Notes: generated from the sequence alone by a model not told the origin. Positions 28,377-38,374 are shown, numbered from the stretch's first letter. The stretch: 51,608 nucleotides of DNA from Profundicola sp048268105 (GCA_048268105.1 JBLWWH010000017.1:1-51608); one strand, 5' to 3'. Numbers and translations are program-made.

Positions 28377-29960
28377 ATGAGCGAAGAAAAAGATCCGCAA
28401 TTAGTAGCGCATCTCGCTAAAAGAGGCGTAGATGATAAAATGGTAATGGGCCACCCAGCTGGTTTATTCGTATTGTTCTTCACAGAAATGTGGGAGCGTT
28501 TCAGCTACTATGGTATGCGCGCACTTTTGGTGATTTTCTTAGTAGGAGAATTAACTACAGGTGGTTGGGAATGGAGTCGTCAAGATGCAATGAATTTGTT
28601 CGGGCTTTATACCATGTTTGTATACTTTACTCCTTTATTAGGGGGAATTATAGCCGATAAATTAACAGGTTTCAAGAAGGCCATTATTATTGGTGCTTTA
28701 TTGATGACGTTAGGTCATGGTTCGATGGCGCTCGAAGGAATGCATCAATATTTCTTCTATCTAGGTCTTATCTTGATGATCTTAGGTAATGGTATGTTTA
28801 AACCTAATATTTCTTCTATGGTGGGGCAATTATACCCTGACAATAGTACCAAGAAAGACGCGGGATATACCATTTTCTACATGGGTATTAACGCAGGTGC
28901 ATTCTTAGGAATGTTATTATGTGGATACATTGGAGAGAAAATCGGATGGCATTATGGATTTGGATTAGCAGGTGTATTTATGTTCTTCGGAATGTTGCAG
29001 TTCTATTTCGCAACTAAATTATTCGGTGTTATTGGAGAGTCTCCAGAAGAAACTAAGCAAGGTTTGGCTTCAGGAAAAGAAGCAGAAGAGGAGGATACTA
29101 CTCCAGCAAACGTAAGAAGAGATCGTTTGATTGTAGTTGGTGTTTTAATGTTCTTTAGTATTTTCTTCTTCTTATCATTTGAGCAAGCAGGAGGATCTAT
29201 GACAATCTTTGCACAGGATTATACACAGAGAGTTTTAGAAGGTAATGCAGGAATTACATTTAAATGGGTAGATGCATTGCTTACACTATTCCCATTGTTG
29301 ATTGTAACTTATGTTTTATGGGCATTAGGGAAAAAGATTTATGCTAAATATCCTACGACGATTTTATTTACAGCAATTTCATTTGCAATTGTATGGGGAT
29401 TAGGTGTTTGGAAGATTGGTAGAGAATTCAGCGTGGAGGAAACAGAAGTTACGGTATCTTGGTTCCAAATCTTGAACTCTTTCTTCATTATTACATTGGC
29501 ATCTGCCTTTAGTAAAATGTGGGAGAAAGTATGGAATCCAGTTGGGCCGATTAAGTTCGCCTTGGGCTTAATTTTAGTAGGTGTCGGGTTCGCTGTATTA
29601 GCTTTCGGAGCAAAAGATATTCCTCAAGGAGCAGCTACAGCATCTGTGAGCATGATCTGGTTGATTTTAGCATACTTCTTCCACACAACAGGAGAATTAT
29701 GTTTATCGCCAGTAGGATTGTCTTACGTATCTAAATTATCACCTAAAAAATTATTAGGTTTAATCTTTGGATTGTGGTTTACAGCTTCGGCTATTGCTAA
29801 CGGTTTAGCACAATTCTTAGGAGGTTATATCGATCAGATTGTAGCTGAGCATTCAATGACTTATTTCTTTGGTATTTTCGCAGTATTGCCAGCATCGGCA
29901 GGTCTTGTGTTGATTTTACTATCACCTAAATTAAAGAAAATGATGCACGGTATTCATTAA
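28377..29960 (+). CDS. POT-family proton-coupled di/tripeptide transporter
   Basis: A 527-residue inner-membrane transporter of the POT (PTR2) branch of MFS. The signature FFTEMWERFSYYGMR near residue 35 contains the ExxERFxYY proton/peptide motif. GMFKPNISSMVGQLYP and the later TGELCLSPVGLSYVSKLSP (TM10 region) are further family motifs. I count about 14 hydrophobic segments: the 12 core helices plus two extra ones between TM7 and TM8. It is co-transcribed with DPP-IV and closed by a terminator. Confidence 0.93.
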   Translation: MSEEKDPQLVAHLAKRGVDDKMVMGHPAGLFVLFFTEMWERFSYYGMRALLVIFLVGELTTGGWEWSRQDAMNLFGLYTMFVYFTPLLGGIIADKLTGFKKAIIIGALLMTLGHGSMALEGMHQYFFYLGLILMILGNGMFKPNISSMVGQLYPDNSTKKDAGYTIFYMGINAGAFLGMLLCGYIGEKIGWHYGFGLAGVFMFFGMLQFYFATKLFGVIGESPEETKQGLASGKEAEEEDTTPANVRRDRLIVVGVLMFFSIFFFLSFEQAGGSMTIFAQDYTQRVLEGNAGITFKWVDALLTLFPLLIVTYVLWALGKKIYAKYPTTILFTAISFAIVWGLGVWKIGREFSVEETEVTVSWFQILNSFFIITLASAFSKMWEKVWNPVGPIKFALGLILVGVGFAVLAFGAKDIPQGAATASVSMIWLILAYFFHTTGELCLSPVGLSYVSKLSPKKLLGLIFGLWFTASAIANGLAQFLGGYIDQIVAEHSMTYFFGIFAVLPASAGLVLILLSPKLKKMMHGIH

Positions 29961-30016
29961 TTTGAATCCACTAAAAACAATAATCTGATTTATATAAAAT
30001 TGGAAAACTTTAAGGG

Positions 30017-30052
30017 AAGATTCCAAAGCCGATTTGGAATCTTTTCTGTTTT
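30017..30052 (+). terminator. Terminator of DPP-IV/POT operon
   Basis: An 11-bp perfect stem (AAGATTCCAAA / TTTGGAATCTT) with a 5-base loop, followed by a T-rich tail. Confidence 0.88.
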
Positions 30053-30098
30053 TAAATAACGTTAGATAAATAATAAAAGTCATTAAATATAAATTGAC

Positions 30099-31742
30099 AT
30101 GGAAGAAAAAAGGTCTTTTGTAGATACCGTCAAATCGCTGAACAAAACCTTCTGGTTAGCCAGCATTATGGAGTTGATGGAGCGTTGGGCTTGGTATGGT
30201 ATTTTTACCTTATTCGGACTTTATTTAGTAGGTTCTACTGATGAAGGCGCTCTTGGGTTGAACCATATAGAGAAAGGTAAAATTATGGGTGATATTACCG
30301 CCATTCTTTACCTTTTACCCGTATTCTTTGGTGTAATTGCAGATAGAATTGGATACAAACTTTCCTTGGGAATAGCTTACGTTATTATGATTGTCGGATA
30401 TTATTTAATGGGGGAAGTCAACACTTTCTGGATGATGTATATGGCATTCTTATTCGTAGCTATAGGTGCAGCTTTCTTCAAACCAGTTGCTTCTGCTATT
30501 GTGGCTAGAAACACAGACGACACAACAGGAACCTTAGGATTTGGTATTTTTTATATGATGGTGAATATCGGTGGATTCTTAGGTCCGGTAATGTCATCTT
30601 CTTTAAGAACCCAATATGGTTGGAGAATTATTTTTATTCAGGCAGCTTGTGTGATTACGATAAATCTTTTGATTTTACTTTTCTTTTACAAAGAGAAAAA
30701 AGAAGAAAATGCTGCGCCTAAAGAATCATTAGGCAAGGCATTGAAAGATTCGGTTTTAAACATTTTCACTGCACTTAAAGATATTCGCTTAGGGATTTTA
30801 CTATTGTTGATGGTTTGCTTCTGGACCATGTTCAATCAATTATTTTACACCTTACCTAACTTTATTGATGATTGGGTAGACTCCAGACAAATCAGTGATT
30901 GGTTAAATACGAATGCTCCATTTTTAGGCAAACATATGACACAAGGAGGTTTGGTAAAAGCGGAGTGGTTTACACAAATTGATTCATTTATGATTATTAT
31001 TTTCCAAATGACGGTATCTTTCTTTGTGACCAAAATGCGTCACATTAATGCTGTTATTAGAGGTGCTATTATCGCTTCTATTGGGGTTGGATTAACTTTT
31101 TATACCAACAATCCATTTTATACCATCTTAGGAACCATGATCTTCGCTATCGGGGAAATGATGTCGAGCCCAACAGTTTCATCTTTTATTGCGTTGATTA
31201 CACCTAAAGGTAAAGAAGGTTTATACCAAGGAACTTACTTTTTGCCGGTAGCTGCAGGAAACTATTTCTCTGGTTTAATTGCAGGAGATTTATATCAAGC
31301 GTGGTCAGATAAGTTGAGCTTGCTTCAAAAAGAAATGACGCAACGAAAAATTGAAATGCCAGAGGTGGTTTCTAATACGGAATTTATTGAATCTGGATCC
31401 AAAGCGCTGGGAATGAGTATTACAGATTTTGAGAATCAGTTTGACCTAAAGGCTGAAAAGGTAGATTGGGATGTAGCAATTAATTCTTTCAAGGAATTTG
31501 CAGCAAATAAAGGCGCAGATATTTCTATGGTTAAAACTCCTTTCTCTAAGAATGATTATTTTACTTTGGCTGAGCAGCAGTTAAACTTAGATCATTGGGA
31601 AATGGTGAATATGCTGTGGGAAAACTACAATCCAAACAAAATTTGGTATGTAGTATTTGGGATTGGCATTTTTTCTGTCATTACTTTAACGCTGTATGAT
31701 TATCTCATAATTCGACCAAGAGAAAAAAAATTAGTTGACTAA
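30099..31742 (+). CDS. Divergent POT-like MFS transporter with large C-terminal loop
   Basis: A 547-residue membrane protein related to POT transporters. The first helix keeps ELMERWAWYG, a variant of the ExxERFxYY motif, and FFKPVASAIVAR corresponds to the FKPNI motif. Compared with the two neighbouring POTs it lacks the GELCLSPVGLSYVS motif; it has GEMMSSPTVSSFIALITPKGKEG instead. About 115 polar residues (397-512) are inserted before the last helix. Peptide transport is likely but the substrate may differ. It lies alone between two terminators. Confidence 0.82.
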   Translation: MEEKRSFVDTVKSLNKTFWLASIMELMERWAWYGIFTLFGLYLVGSTDEGALGLNHIEKGKIMGDITAILYLLPVFFGVIADRIGYKLSLGIAYVIMIVGYYLMGEVNTFWMMYMAFLFVAIGAAFFKPVASAIVARNTDDTTGTLGFGIFYMMVNIGGFLGPVMSSSLRTQYGWRIIFIQAACVITINLLILLFFYKEKKEENAAPKESLGKALKDSVLNIFTALKDIRLGILLLLMVCFWTMFNQLFYTLPNFIDDWVDSRQISDWLNTNAPFLGKHMTQGGLVKAEWFTQIDSFMIIIFQMTVSFFVTKMRHINAVIRGAIIASIGVGLTFYTNNPFYTILGTMIFAIGEMMSSPTVSSFIALITPKGKEGLYQGTYFLPVAAGNYFSGLIAGDLYQAWSDKLSLLQKEMTQRKIEMPEVVSNTEFIESGSKALGMSITDFENQFDLKAEKVDWDVAINSFKEFAANKGADISMVKTPFSKNDYFTLAEQQLNLDHWEMVNMLWENYNPNKIWYVVFGIGIFSVITLTLYDYLIIRPREKKLVD

Positions 31743-31763
31743 ACGTTTTTTTAAATAAGATTT

Positions 31764-31792
31764 AAAGCCTACTCCTGAAAAGTAGGCTTTTT
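31764..31792 (+). terminator. Terminator after the POT-like MFS gene
   Basis: A perfect 10-bp stem (AAAGCCTACT / AGTAGGCTTT) with a 7-base loop, then a short T run. Confidence 0.88.
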
Positions 31793-31920
31793 CTATAATT
31801 ATAAACTCCAAAACGAAAAATATCCAATTCCAATCAAACTTTTTTATATTTACCATTCGAAAATACTAGAAAGACTCAGTTTTAAGTTTTTCTACATTTC
31901 TTCCAATAAAATAATAACAT

Positions 31921-34023
31921 ATGAGTAAACAAGATTTCTTTGACAGAGATTCTCAGGTACTAGGGCATCCAGCGGGTCTGTTTGTGCTGTTTTTCACAGA
32001 GATGTGGGAGCGTTTTTCATTCTATGGAATGCGCGTACTATTAATTAACTTCTTAACCATGGCAGCCATTGGCTACAACCCAGGATGGGAATGGTCTGCA
32101 GAAAACGCGGGAGCGCTGTTTGGTACCTATGCCATGTTACTGTATATCACGCCTATTATTGGTGGAATTATCGCAGATAAATTCACAGGGTATCGTTGGG
32201 CGGTGGTGATTGGTTCGGTGATCATGACAGCAGGACACGCGGCTATGGCATTCGAAACCGAACTTTCCTTATATCTTGGTTTGGCTTTACTAGTCTTGGG
32301 TACAGGTTTCTTTAAACCTAATATTACTTCTATTATTTCAGAAATGTACAAGGATGTGCCAGAGAAAAAAGATGGTGCATATACTATTTTCTACATGGGT
32401 GTTAACGCAGGGGCTTTCTTCGGAATGATGCTTTGTGGTTATTTAGCAGAACGTGTAGGTTGGTCTTGGGGATTCGGTTTGGCCGGTATTTTCATGTTGT
32501 TAGGTACACTACAGTTTTGGTTAGCTAAACCTCTATTCGGCGGTATTGGAGATAAGCCAGGTGCTGTAGAGGAGTTAGAAGAAATAGAAGCTGACGGTGT
32601 TATTACCGAAGAAGAAAAAGAAATCATTAAACATAATCCATTCACTTTATTAGATAAGATTTTAATTGTCATTACAGCAGTTATTGGATTAGGCTATGCG
32701 ATCAATGATCCACTTTCTAAAATTGCGGACATTGACATGTTTAGCTTTGCGGCTGTGGGTGATTTCGATGGACAATATGTTGCGATTATAATTGGACTAA
32801 TCTTGTTCTTGTACTTGGTGATTACCAGGATTGCGAGATATGCTCCCATTGTTCGAGATAGAATGATTGCTTTTATCATTTTCGCCTTTTTCACGGTATT
32901 CTTTTGGATGAGCTTTGAGCAAGGAGCAACTTCTTTGATATTATTCGCCCGCGATGGTGTGAATCGAACTTTAAGTGGGGATTCAGCGATTGCATATAAC
33001 ATTGTAAACACATTATTAACGGTGGTTCCATTAGCCATTATTACCTATGTTTTAATAAGATTATTTAAGGCAACCTTCAAAAGGATTCCAGGTTCTAATC
33101 TTGTACTAGCCATTTGTTTTATTGGTGTTTGGGGTGTGGTGCTATGGATGTTGAACCGCGATTGGAATGCTACAGCTTATGAGGTTTCTTACCAAGCCAT
33201 TGAAACGCCTGTTTTAGAAGATGGCAAACAAAAAGTAGATGATTCTAATAATCCTGTTTATTTATACACTCCTATTTCCGATGAGACTAAATTGTCTGGC
33301 GCAGATAAGGTTGTGGCTCAAAAGGTAAGAATTAGTGAGCAAGAAAAATTTGCTGTTGGTGATAAAATCAACATTATTACCAAAGATAATACGAATACTA
33401 CATTTGGATTCTTAAGTGAGGAAAGATTAGCAGAAGCTCGACTTCGTGGTAAGGAAATCGGTAGAGAAAGCGGTGTAATTCCAGCGCAGATTTCAGAAAT
33501 TCAATCGAATCAAGTGGAAGTAACAACTTCGTGGTTTAGTATTCTGAACTCCTTTTTTATTATTGCTTTTGCAAGTTTATTCTCTAAACTTTGGGATAGT
33601 AAATACAATCCATCCGCCGCGGTTAAATATGGATTAGGCCTAATTATTATGGCAATGGGGTTCGGATTATTGGCCTTTGGGTCGTATGGCGTGGCAGAAG
33701 GCGTAAAAGTAAGTATGATTTGGCTGATTTTAGCCTACTTATTCCATACGCTGGGCGAACTATGCCTGTCGCCAGTTGGTTTATCCTACGTGAGTAAATT
33801 AGTGCCAGCGCGTATGATTGCCTTTATGTTTGGTATGTGGTACTTAGCTATTGCTATTGGTAATAAATTAGCAGCTGTATTAGGTGGACAAATTGAGAAC
33901 ATTACATCTCAATATTCACTTTCTACATTCTTCTTAATTTTCACGATTGTACCAGCGGCTGCAGGTGTTGTAATTATGTTGTTACACCCTGTTCTTAAGC
34001 GTTTGATGCACGGAGTTAAATAA
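31921..34023 (+). CDS. POT-family peptide transporter with a periplasmic insertion
   Basis: A 700-residue POT transporter, close to the 527-residue one: FFTEMWERFSFYGMR near residue 30, FFKPNITSIISEMY, and LGELCLSPVGLSYVSKLVP. It is about 170 residues longer. It has an acidic linker and extra hydrophobic pair after TM6 (about 215-310), plus a polar block of about 115 residues (415-530) just before the TM8-equivalent SWFSILNSFF. By topology this block faces the periplasm. A TACATTTC box (31893-31900) is a possible promoter. A strong terminator follows. Confidence 0.9.
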   Translation: MSKQDFFDRDSQVLGHPAGLFVLFFTEMWERFSFYGMRVLLINFLTMAAIGYNPGWEWSAENAGALFGTYAMLLYITPIIGGIIADKFTGYRWAVVIGSVIMTAGHAAMAFETELSLYLGLALLVLGTGFFKPNITSIISEMYKDVPEKKDGAYTIFYMGVNAGAFFGMMLCGYLAERVGWSWGFGLAGIFMLLGTLQFWLAKPLFGGIGDKPGAVEELEEIEADGVITEEEKEIIKHNPFTLLDKILIVITAVIGLGYAINDPLSKIADIDMFSFAAVGDFDGQYVAIIIGLILFLYLVITRIARYAPIVRDRMIAFIIFAFFTVFFWMSFEQGATSLILFARDGVNRTLSGDSAIAYNIVNTLLTVVPLAIITYVLIRLFKATFKRIPGSNLVLAICFIGVWGVVLWMLNRDWNATAYEVSYQAIETPVLEDGKQKVDDSNNPVYLYTPISDETKLSGADKVVAQKVRISEQEKFAVGDKINIITKDNTNTTFGFLSEERLAEARLRGKEIGRESGVIPAQISEIQSNQVEVTTSWFSILNSFFIIAFASLFSKLWDSKYNPSAAVKYGLGLIIMAMGFGLLAFGSYGVAEGVKVSMIWLILAYLFHTLGELCLSPVGLSYVSKLVPARMIAFMFGMWYLAIAIGNKLAAVLGGQIENITSQYSLSTFFLIFTIVPAAAGVVIMLLHPVLKRLMHGVK

Positions 34024-34043
34024 GACGCGATAAATACAATTAG

Positions 34044-34074
34044 AATCGGCTTTCAATGAAAGCCGATTTTTTTT
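34044..34074 (+). terminator. Terminator after the 700-residue POT gene
   Basis: An 11-bp perfect stem (AATCGGCTTTC / GAAAGCCGATT) with a 3-base loop and eight T. Confidence 0.93.
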
Positions 34075-34163
34075 GGCATATTTTTAGCCTAAAACCAGGT
34101 CTTAATGTTTCTAAATTATTGTTAGATAACAAATTTTTAACATCTAGATTCAAACATCTCAAT

Positions 34164-34171
34164 TAAGTTTG
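34164..34171 (+). promoter_or_regulatory. -7 promoter box of the thioredoxin-like gene
   Basis: TAAGTTTG, a perfect TAnnTTTG, 17 bases before the ATG at 34189; no clear -33 box. Confidence 0.55.
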
Positions 34172-34188
34172 CAAATAAGAACAAGATT

Positions 34189-34632
34189 ATGACGCGATAT
34201 ATATTTTTAATTTCACTTTTTTTAAGCAGCTTAAATTTCGCCCAAGAGATTAATTGGGTATCTATTAATGATGCAGAAAAAATGCAATTACAAAGTCCAG
34301 AGAAACCAATGTTTATCGATGTCTACACAGATTGGTGTGGGTGGTGTAAACAAATGGACAATACCACTTTCAAGAATGAAGAGGTAGTTGCTTTTATAAA
34401 TGAATATTACATTCCAGTTAAGTTCGATGCTGAACAAAAGCAAGAAGTCACTTTCAAAGGACAGAAGTTTGAATACATGGAAGTGGGAAGAAAAGGAGTG
34501 CATCAATTAGCGGCGGCTTTATTACAAGGAAATCTGAGTTATCCATCTTATGTTGTAATTAATAGCAATAATGAATTAACGCATTTACTTAGAGGTTTTA
34601 TGAAACCTAATGATTTACTGAATAGTTTCTAA
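34189..34632 (+). CDS. Secreted thioredoxin-fold protein
   Basis: A 147-residue protein with signal peptide MTRYIFLISLFLSSLNFAQ and a thioredoxin_7-type domain. The active site is WCGWCK (Cys50, Cys53), and a cis-Pro region is likely at SYPSYVV. It should act as a periplasmic disulfide reductase. The C-terminus is short (ends NDLLNSF), and its last 18 bases overlap the convergent comEC gene, so a small C-terminal loss compared with relatives is possible. Confidence 0.87.
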   Translation: MTRYIFLISLFLSSLNFAQEINWVSINDAEKMQLQSPEKPMFIDVYTDWCGWCKQMDNTTFKNEEVVAFINEYYIPVKFDAEQKQEVTFKGQKFEYMEVGRKGVHQLAAALLQGNLSYPSYVVINSNNELTHLLRGFMKPNDLLNSF

Positions 34633-36639
34633 ATAAGCGCCACTTTCATATGTAACGTATAAACTATCTGACTTTTCTTTCAGATATTGAATTTGAGAAG
34701 GATAATTGCTGCCATCAGCGATTATCCTTTTAATTTTTAACGGAATTGAATCGGGTAAGCGATATGGTGCTTGGGTTAAGATGATCGCATCTACTTCTGG
34801 GAATTCCTTGATATGATGATCACTAATGTAGTAGACTTTCTCATTCAACTTAATTAAATTTTTAGTTTTAAGATACTTCGTACCTTTTTGCGTAGACATT
34901 AAATCATGAATGTTTAGATGTTTAATTTGTTCATGCGTGAGATAAGGGTTGATGACGTAATTTCTCACATTGATGGAATCTTCTACACGCCAAAAAATAT
35001 CTAAATTCTTCCCTTCTCTTAATCCTATCACACTAGATTTGTATTGTTGAAATACAATAAGTTCCTGCTTGTTATTAAAGATATAATCATCATAAAGTCT
35101 AGTAACTTGAAATGCTAATAAGATCATGAAAACTGGAATCAACTTTCTCCATTTGAATTGAAGAAATAGCGGCCTTAAAAAAATAATTAGACTGATAAGT
35201 AATAAAACCTGTAGCCAATTCCATGTAATATCTCTAAAAATAAAGGATTCAAAGGACGTCAGAAAGTCGATGTATTCATTAACTTTCTCAAAAGCAAAAT
35301 TTATAAAATCAACTAGAAAATCAGGAAATACACTAAAAGTTAAAGCAATAACAACCACAAACGAAAGCGCCACCATAATGCTCGCAAAGGGAAGAACAAC
35401 CAAATTACCCAGCAGGAATAATCCAGAGAATTTGTTGAAATAATAAACACTAATAGGTAGAACTCCAATTTGTGCGACAGTCGTTAGGCAGATTAAATTA
35501 AAGAAATAATTCTTATAAGGTTTTCGATAATGAGGGAAAAGTTGGCGAACGGGTTGATATAGCCAGGCAATGAAGAAAACAGCGCTATAACTCATCTGAA
35601 AACCTACCTCAAAGAGTTGGTTCGGCTGAATAAATAATAATACCAAAGCCGAAAGCGCCAAAGTGTGGTAAATATTGGGATTGCGCTGAAGGCTTAAGGT
35701 TAAATAATACATACTAATCATCAAGGCAGCCCGAGTTACCGAAGGAGTAAATCCAACAAACCAAGCAAAAATCCAAATTAAAACTAAGGCAACCATCCAA
35801 CGCATGATTTTACCATGACGTAGGTAGAGCAGTGGATAGAGAAGAATCATAATAAACCCAAAAATGATCCCCACATGTAGCCCAGATATGGCAAACAAGT
35901 GCATGACACCGGCCGATGATAGTTTTTCCTGAAAATCTTTATCTACATCTGTCCGGTCGCCTAATGATAGAGAAGAAATAAATATTTTACTCGTTTGTGA
36001 AAAGCCTTTAGCATTAAGTTCGCTTTTAATATTTTGCTTGAAAACCGATAGGCGATGTGCCATAAGATTTTTAAACGGATGCTCTAAGCCGGCTAAACTA
36101 TCACTGAAAAGCTGAAGATAAATCTTTTTATTCTTCATATACGCCCGATAATCAAACGCATGCGGATTCTTTGGGGCTGGTATTTTATCCAAAATTCCGT
36201 AGACCCAAAATTCATCATTTGCATGAATAGGCATTTCTTGTTTTTTGAGGTATAATAAAAGATTTTGTCCAATGATAGCAGAATCTATAAACGTTTCAGA
36301 GGATTTAATCTTCACATCGTATTTATTGTACTTTTCAGATGGCTTCAAAATATCCTGAACCTCAACATAATAAATAGACTTTTGTTTGTTGAGTTCAAAT
36401 ACAGTATTAAAATGTGGGTTTTCTTGATGAAATCTAAGCGATCCTATTCCCATAACCACCAAGAATCCAGAGAAGAATATAAAGCCATTTTTTAGTTTTA
36501 GAAACCTAAAAACTAACATCAATAAAATAGCGAAACCTATAAAATAAAGAATATGCTCTTCCTTGGGTACATATTTAAAGCTCACCCAAATGCCAGCAAC
36601 TATTGCCAATAGCCAATATGCAAATGGATGATATTTCAT
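34615..36639 (-). CDS. comEC: ComEC/Rec2-type competence membrane protein
   Basis: A 674-residue polytopic membrane protein with an N-terminal DUF4131-like part (about 10-180) and the Competence domain (about 215-490) with LFAISGLHVGIIFGFI, GFTPSVTRAALMIS and the QLFEVGFQMSYSAVF segment. ComEC is the inner-membrane channel that passes single-stranded DNA during natural transformation. The C-terminal part (about 510-674) is not an obvious metallo-beta-lactamase domain, as in many short Bacteroidota ComEC proteins. It follows the upstream membrane protein gene by 17 bases. Confidence 0.88.
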   Translation of the reverse strand: MKYHPFAYWLLAIVAGIWVSFKYVPKEEHILYFIGFAILLMLVFRFLKLKNGFIFFSGFLVVMGIGSLRFHQENPHFNTVFELNKQKSIYYVEVQDILKPSEKYNKYDVKIKSSETFIDSAIIGQNLLLYLKKQEMPIHANDEFWVYGILDKIPAPKNPHAFDYRAYMKNKKIYLQLFSDSLAGLEHPFKNLMAHRLSVFKQNIKSELNAKGFSQTSKIFISSLSLGDRTDVDKDFQEKLSSAGVMHLFAISGLHVGIIFGFIMILLYPLLYLRHGKIMRWMVALVLIWIFAWFVGFTPSVTRAALMISMYYLTLSLQRNPNIYHTLALSALVLLFIQPNQLFEVGFQMSYSAVFFIAWLYQPVRQLFPHYRKPYKNYFFNLICLTTVAQIGVLPISVYYFNKFSGLFLLGNLVVLPFASIMVALSFVVVIALTFSVFPDFLVDFINFAFEKVNEYIDFLTSFESFIFRDITWNWLQVLLLISLIIFLRPLFLQFKWRKLIPVFMILLAFQVTRLYDDYIFNNKQELIVFQQYKSSVIGLREGKNLDIFWRVEDSINVRNYVINPYLTHEQIKHLNIHDLMSTQKGTKYLKTKNLIKLNEKVYYISDHHIKEFPEVDAIILTQAPYRLPDSIPLKIKRIIADGSNYPSQIQYLKEKSDSLYVTYESGAYLETIQ

Positions 36640-36656
36640 AACAGAAATAGTTTACA

Positions 36657-37190
36657 TTAATTTTTGAATTTTTCTTCAAGTTCATCATGCACAACTTTCT
36701 CCATAAAATCACGAAGCGTTTTTATATGATTTTTGGCAATCCTCTGGCCTGCATGTGCTGCGATGTAGGTAGCAATCATTATAAATAATCCGAGCCAAGC
36801 AAAGTTCACCATCCATGATTCAACGTCTAATCGCATTTGTACAAACCAGATTAAACCAAAGAAGATAAAGATCGTTCCACCCAATATGTAAAGGAACATA
36901 AAGAAAGTCCAAACGCTGGGTCGAGGTCCAAAAACACCTCTAATTAATGTAATTTTGGGGTCATCTTCATCAGCTTCCGAACGTATTTGGAGTTGGGGTG
37001 CCCAATATTCATTTTTGTCTTTTCGCATTCGAATTACAGAAAACTCTTGTCCAACATAGCCGCCCAAAACTTTATTCTGAATCTGGAACTGTTTTCTTAA
37101 TCTATCGGTGAACTCATCTTTACTCAGACGAGTTTTTATTTTAAAACGTGGACGATTTCTAATCGATTTAATGTCAATTTCTCTAGACAA
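36657..37190 (-). CDS. Two-helix membrane protein of unknown function
   Basis: A 177-residue protein with a basic N-terminal cytoplasmic part, two hydrophobic segments (about 96-118 and 128-148) and a charged C-terminal tail. The frame begins with TTG (37188-37190, reading SREIDIKSIRNRP). No in-frame ATG lies between the upstream stop and residue 55, so either TTG is used or the protein is shorter. It is upstream of comEC in the same operon; a link to DNA uptake is only positional. Confidence 0.65.
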   Translation of the reverse strand: MSREIDIKSIRNRPRFKIKTRLSKDEFTDRLRKQFQIQNKVLGGYVGQEFSVIRMRKDKNEYWAPQLQIRSEADEDDPKITLIRGVFGPRPSVWTFFMFLYILGGTIFIFFGLIWFVQMRLDVESWMVNFAWLGLFIMIATYIAAHAGQRIAKNHIKTLRDFMEKVVHDELEEKFKN

Positions 37191-37248
37191 AACTTTATAT
37201 TTACAAATGCCTTTTAAAATTAAGTATAATTTATGATAAAAGCATCAA

Positions 37249-37595
<347 letters not shown>

Positions 37596-37698
37596 AGATT
37601 TTAGTTCACTGCCAAAGGTTCCTAGTTCACTGCTCGCGGTTTTATGATCTCAGTTCGTTTCTGTAATAAGTGTAGATTAATAATTTTTCTTTCTTCAT

Positions 37699-38343
37699 TT
37701 AATTACTCATTTTCACTTCATAATCCAGCACCCAAACCAAGTAATAATCTTCCACCATTTTATAATAAGCAAAATACTTGCGACTAGAAATATCATCAGA
37801 AATCCAGCAAGTAATTTTGCTGTAAGGTTTTAATTCAAAAGGTTCAACTCGATAATGATTTAAGAAGTTCCAAAGATTTCCACCATTTAACTTATAAAGC
37901 CCTTCTTTAATTCCCCAGATGATATGTAAATAATGTGCATAATTTTCATCTTGTTGAATCCATGATATCTCATCTTCACGTAGAAATTTCCTAGCGATAT
38001 TAATGATTTTTTCATCTCGCTGCTTTTCTATGTCAATGCCAATTTTATATTCGCTTAAGCCCACCGCAACTTTGCCATAGGAATGGGTGATAGACAAATG
38101 ATGATTAGAATCTAGATAAGGTTTGCCTTTGTTGTCGTAGTTAACATCTAAATCAGAATTAAGCTCCATAAGACAAGCACGAAGCCCTAGAAACTCTAGA
38201 CTTTGCTTCTCTGGCATCGATTCCAATTTAGCTATTCGCCGAGGTGTAAGATTCACATATTCTATGAGTTGCTCTTTGGTTTCTGTGACATCCCACACAA
38301 CGATCTCTGTAAAATCGTCTTTAATTTTATCAATTAACGGCAT
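37699..38343 (-). CDS. 4'-phosphopantetheinyl transferase superfamily protein
   Basis: A 214-residue enzyme that transfers the phosphopantetheine arm of CoA to carrier proteins. Visible are LSITHSYGKVAVGLS (about 82-97), the metal-binding GIDIE motif (about 101-105) and IWGIKEGLYK (the WxxKE motif, about 143-152), all in the Sfp/AcpS-superfamily order. The carrier protein is not encoded nearby. It is divergent from ahcY with a short shared upstream region. Confidence 0.87.
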   Translation of the reverse strand: MPLIDKIKDDFTEIVVWDVTETKEQLIEYVNLTPRRIAKLESMPEKQSLEFLGLRACLMELNSDLDVNYDNKGKPYLDSNHHLSITHSYGKVAVGLSEYKIGIDIEKQRDEKIINIARKFLREDEISWIQQDENYAHYLHIIWGIKEGLYKLNGGNLWNFLNHYRVEPFELKPYSKITCWISDDISSRKYFAYYKMVEDYYLVWVLDYEVKMSN

Positions 38344-38366
38344 CTTATTATTTTATAGATAGTTTG

Positions 38367-38374
38367 TACCTTTG
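38367..38374 (+). promoter_or_regulatory. -7 promoter box of ahcY
   Basis: TACCTTTG, a perfect TAnnTTTG, 28 bases before the ATG. The leader is then only about 20 bases, too short for a SAM/SAH riboswitch. Confidence 0.6.
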
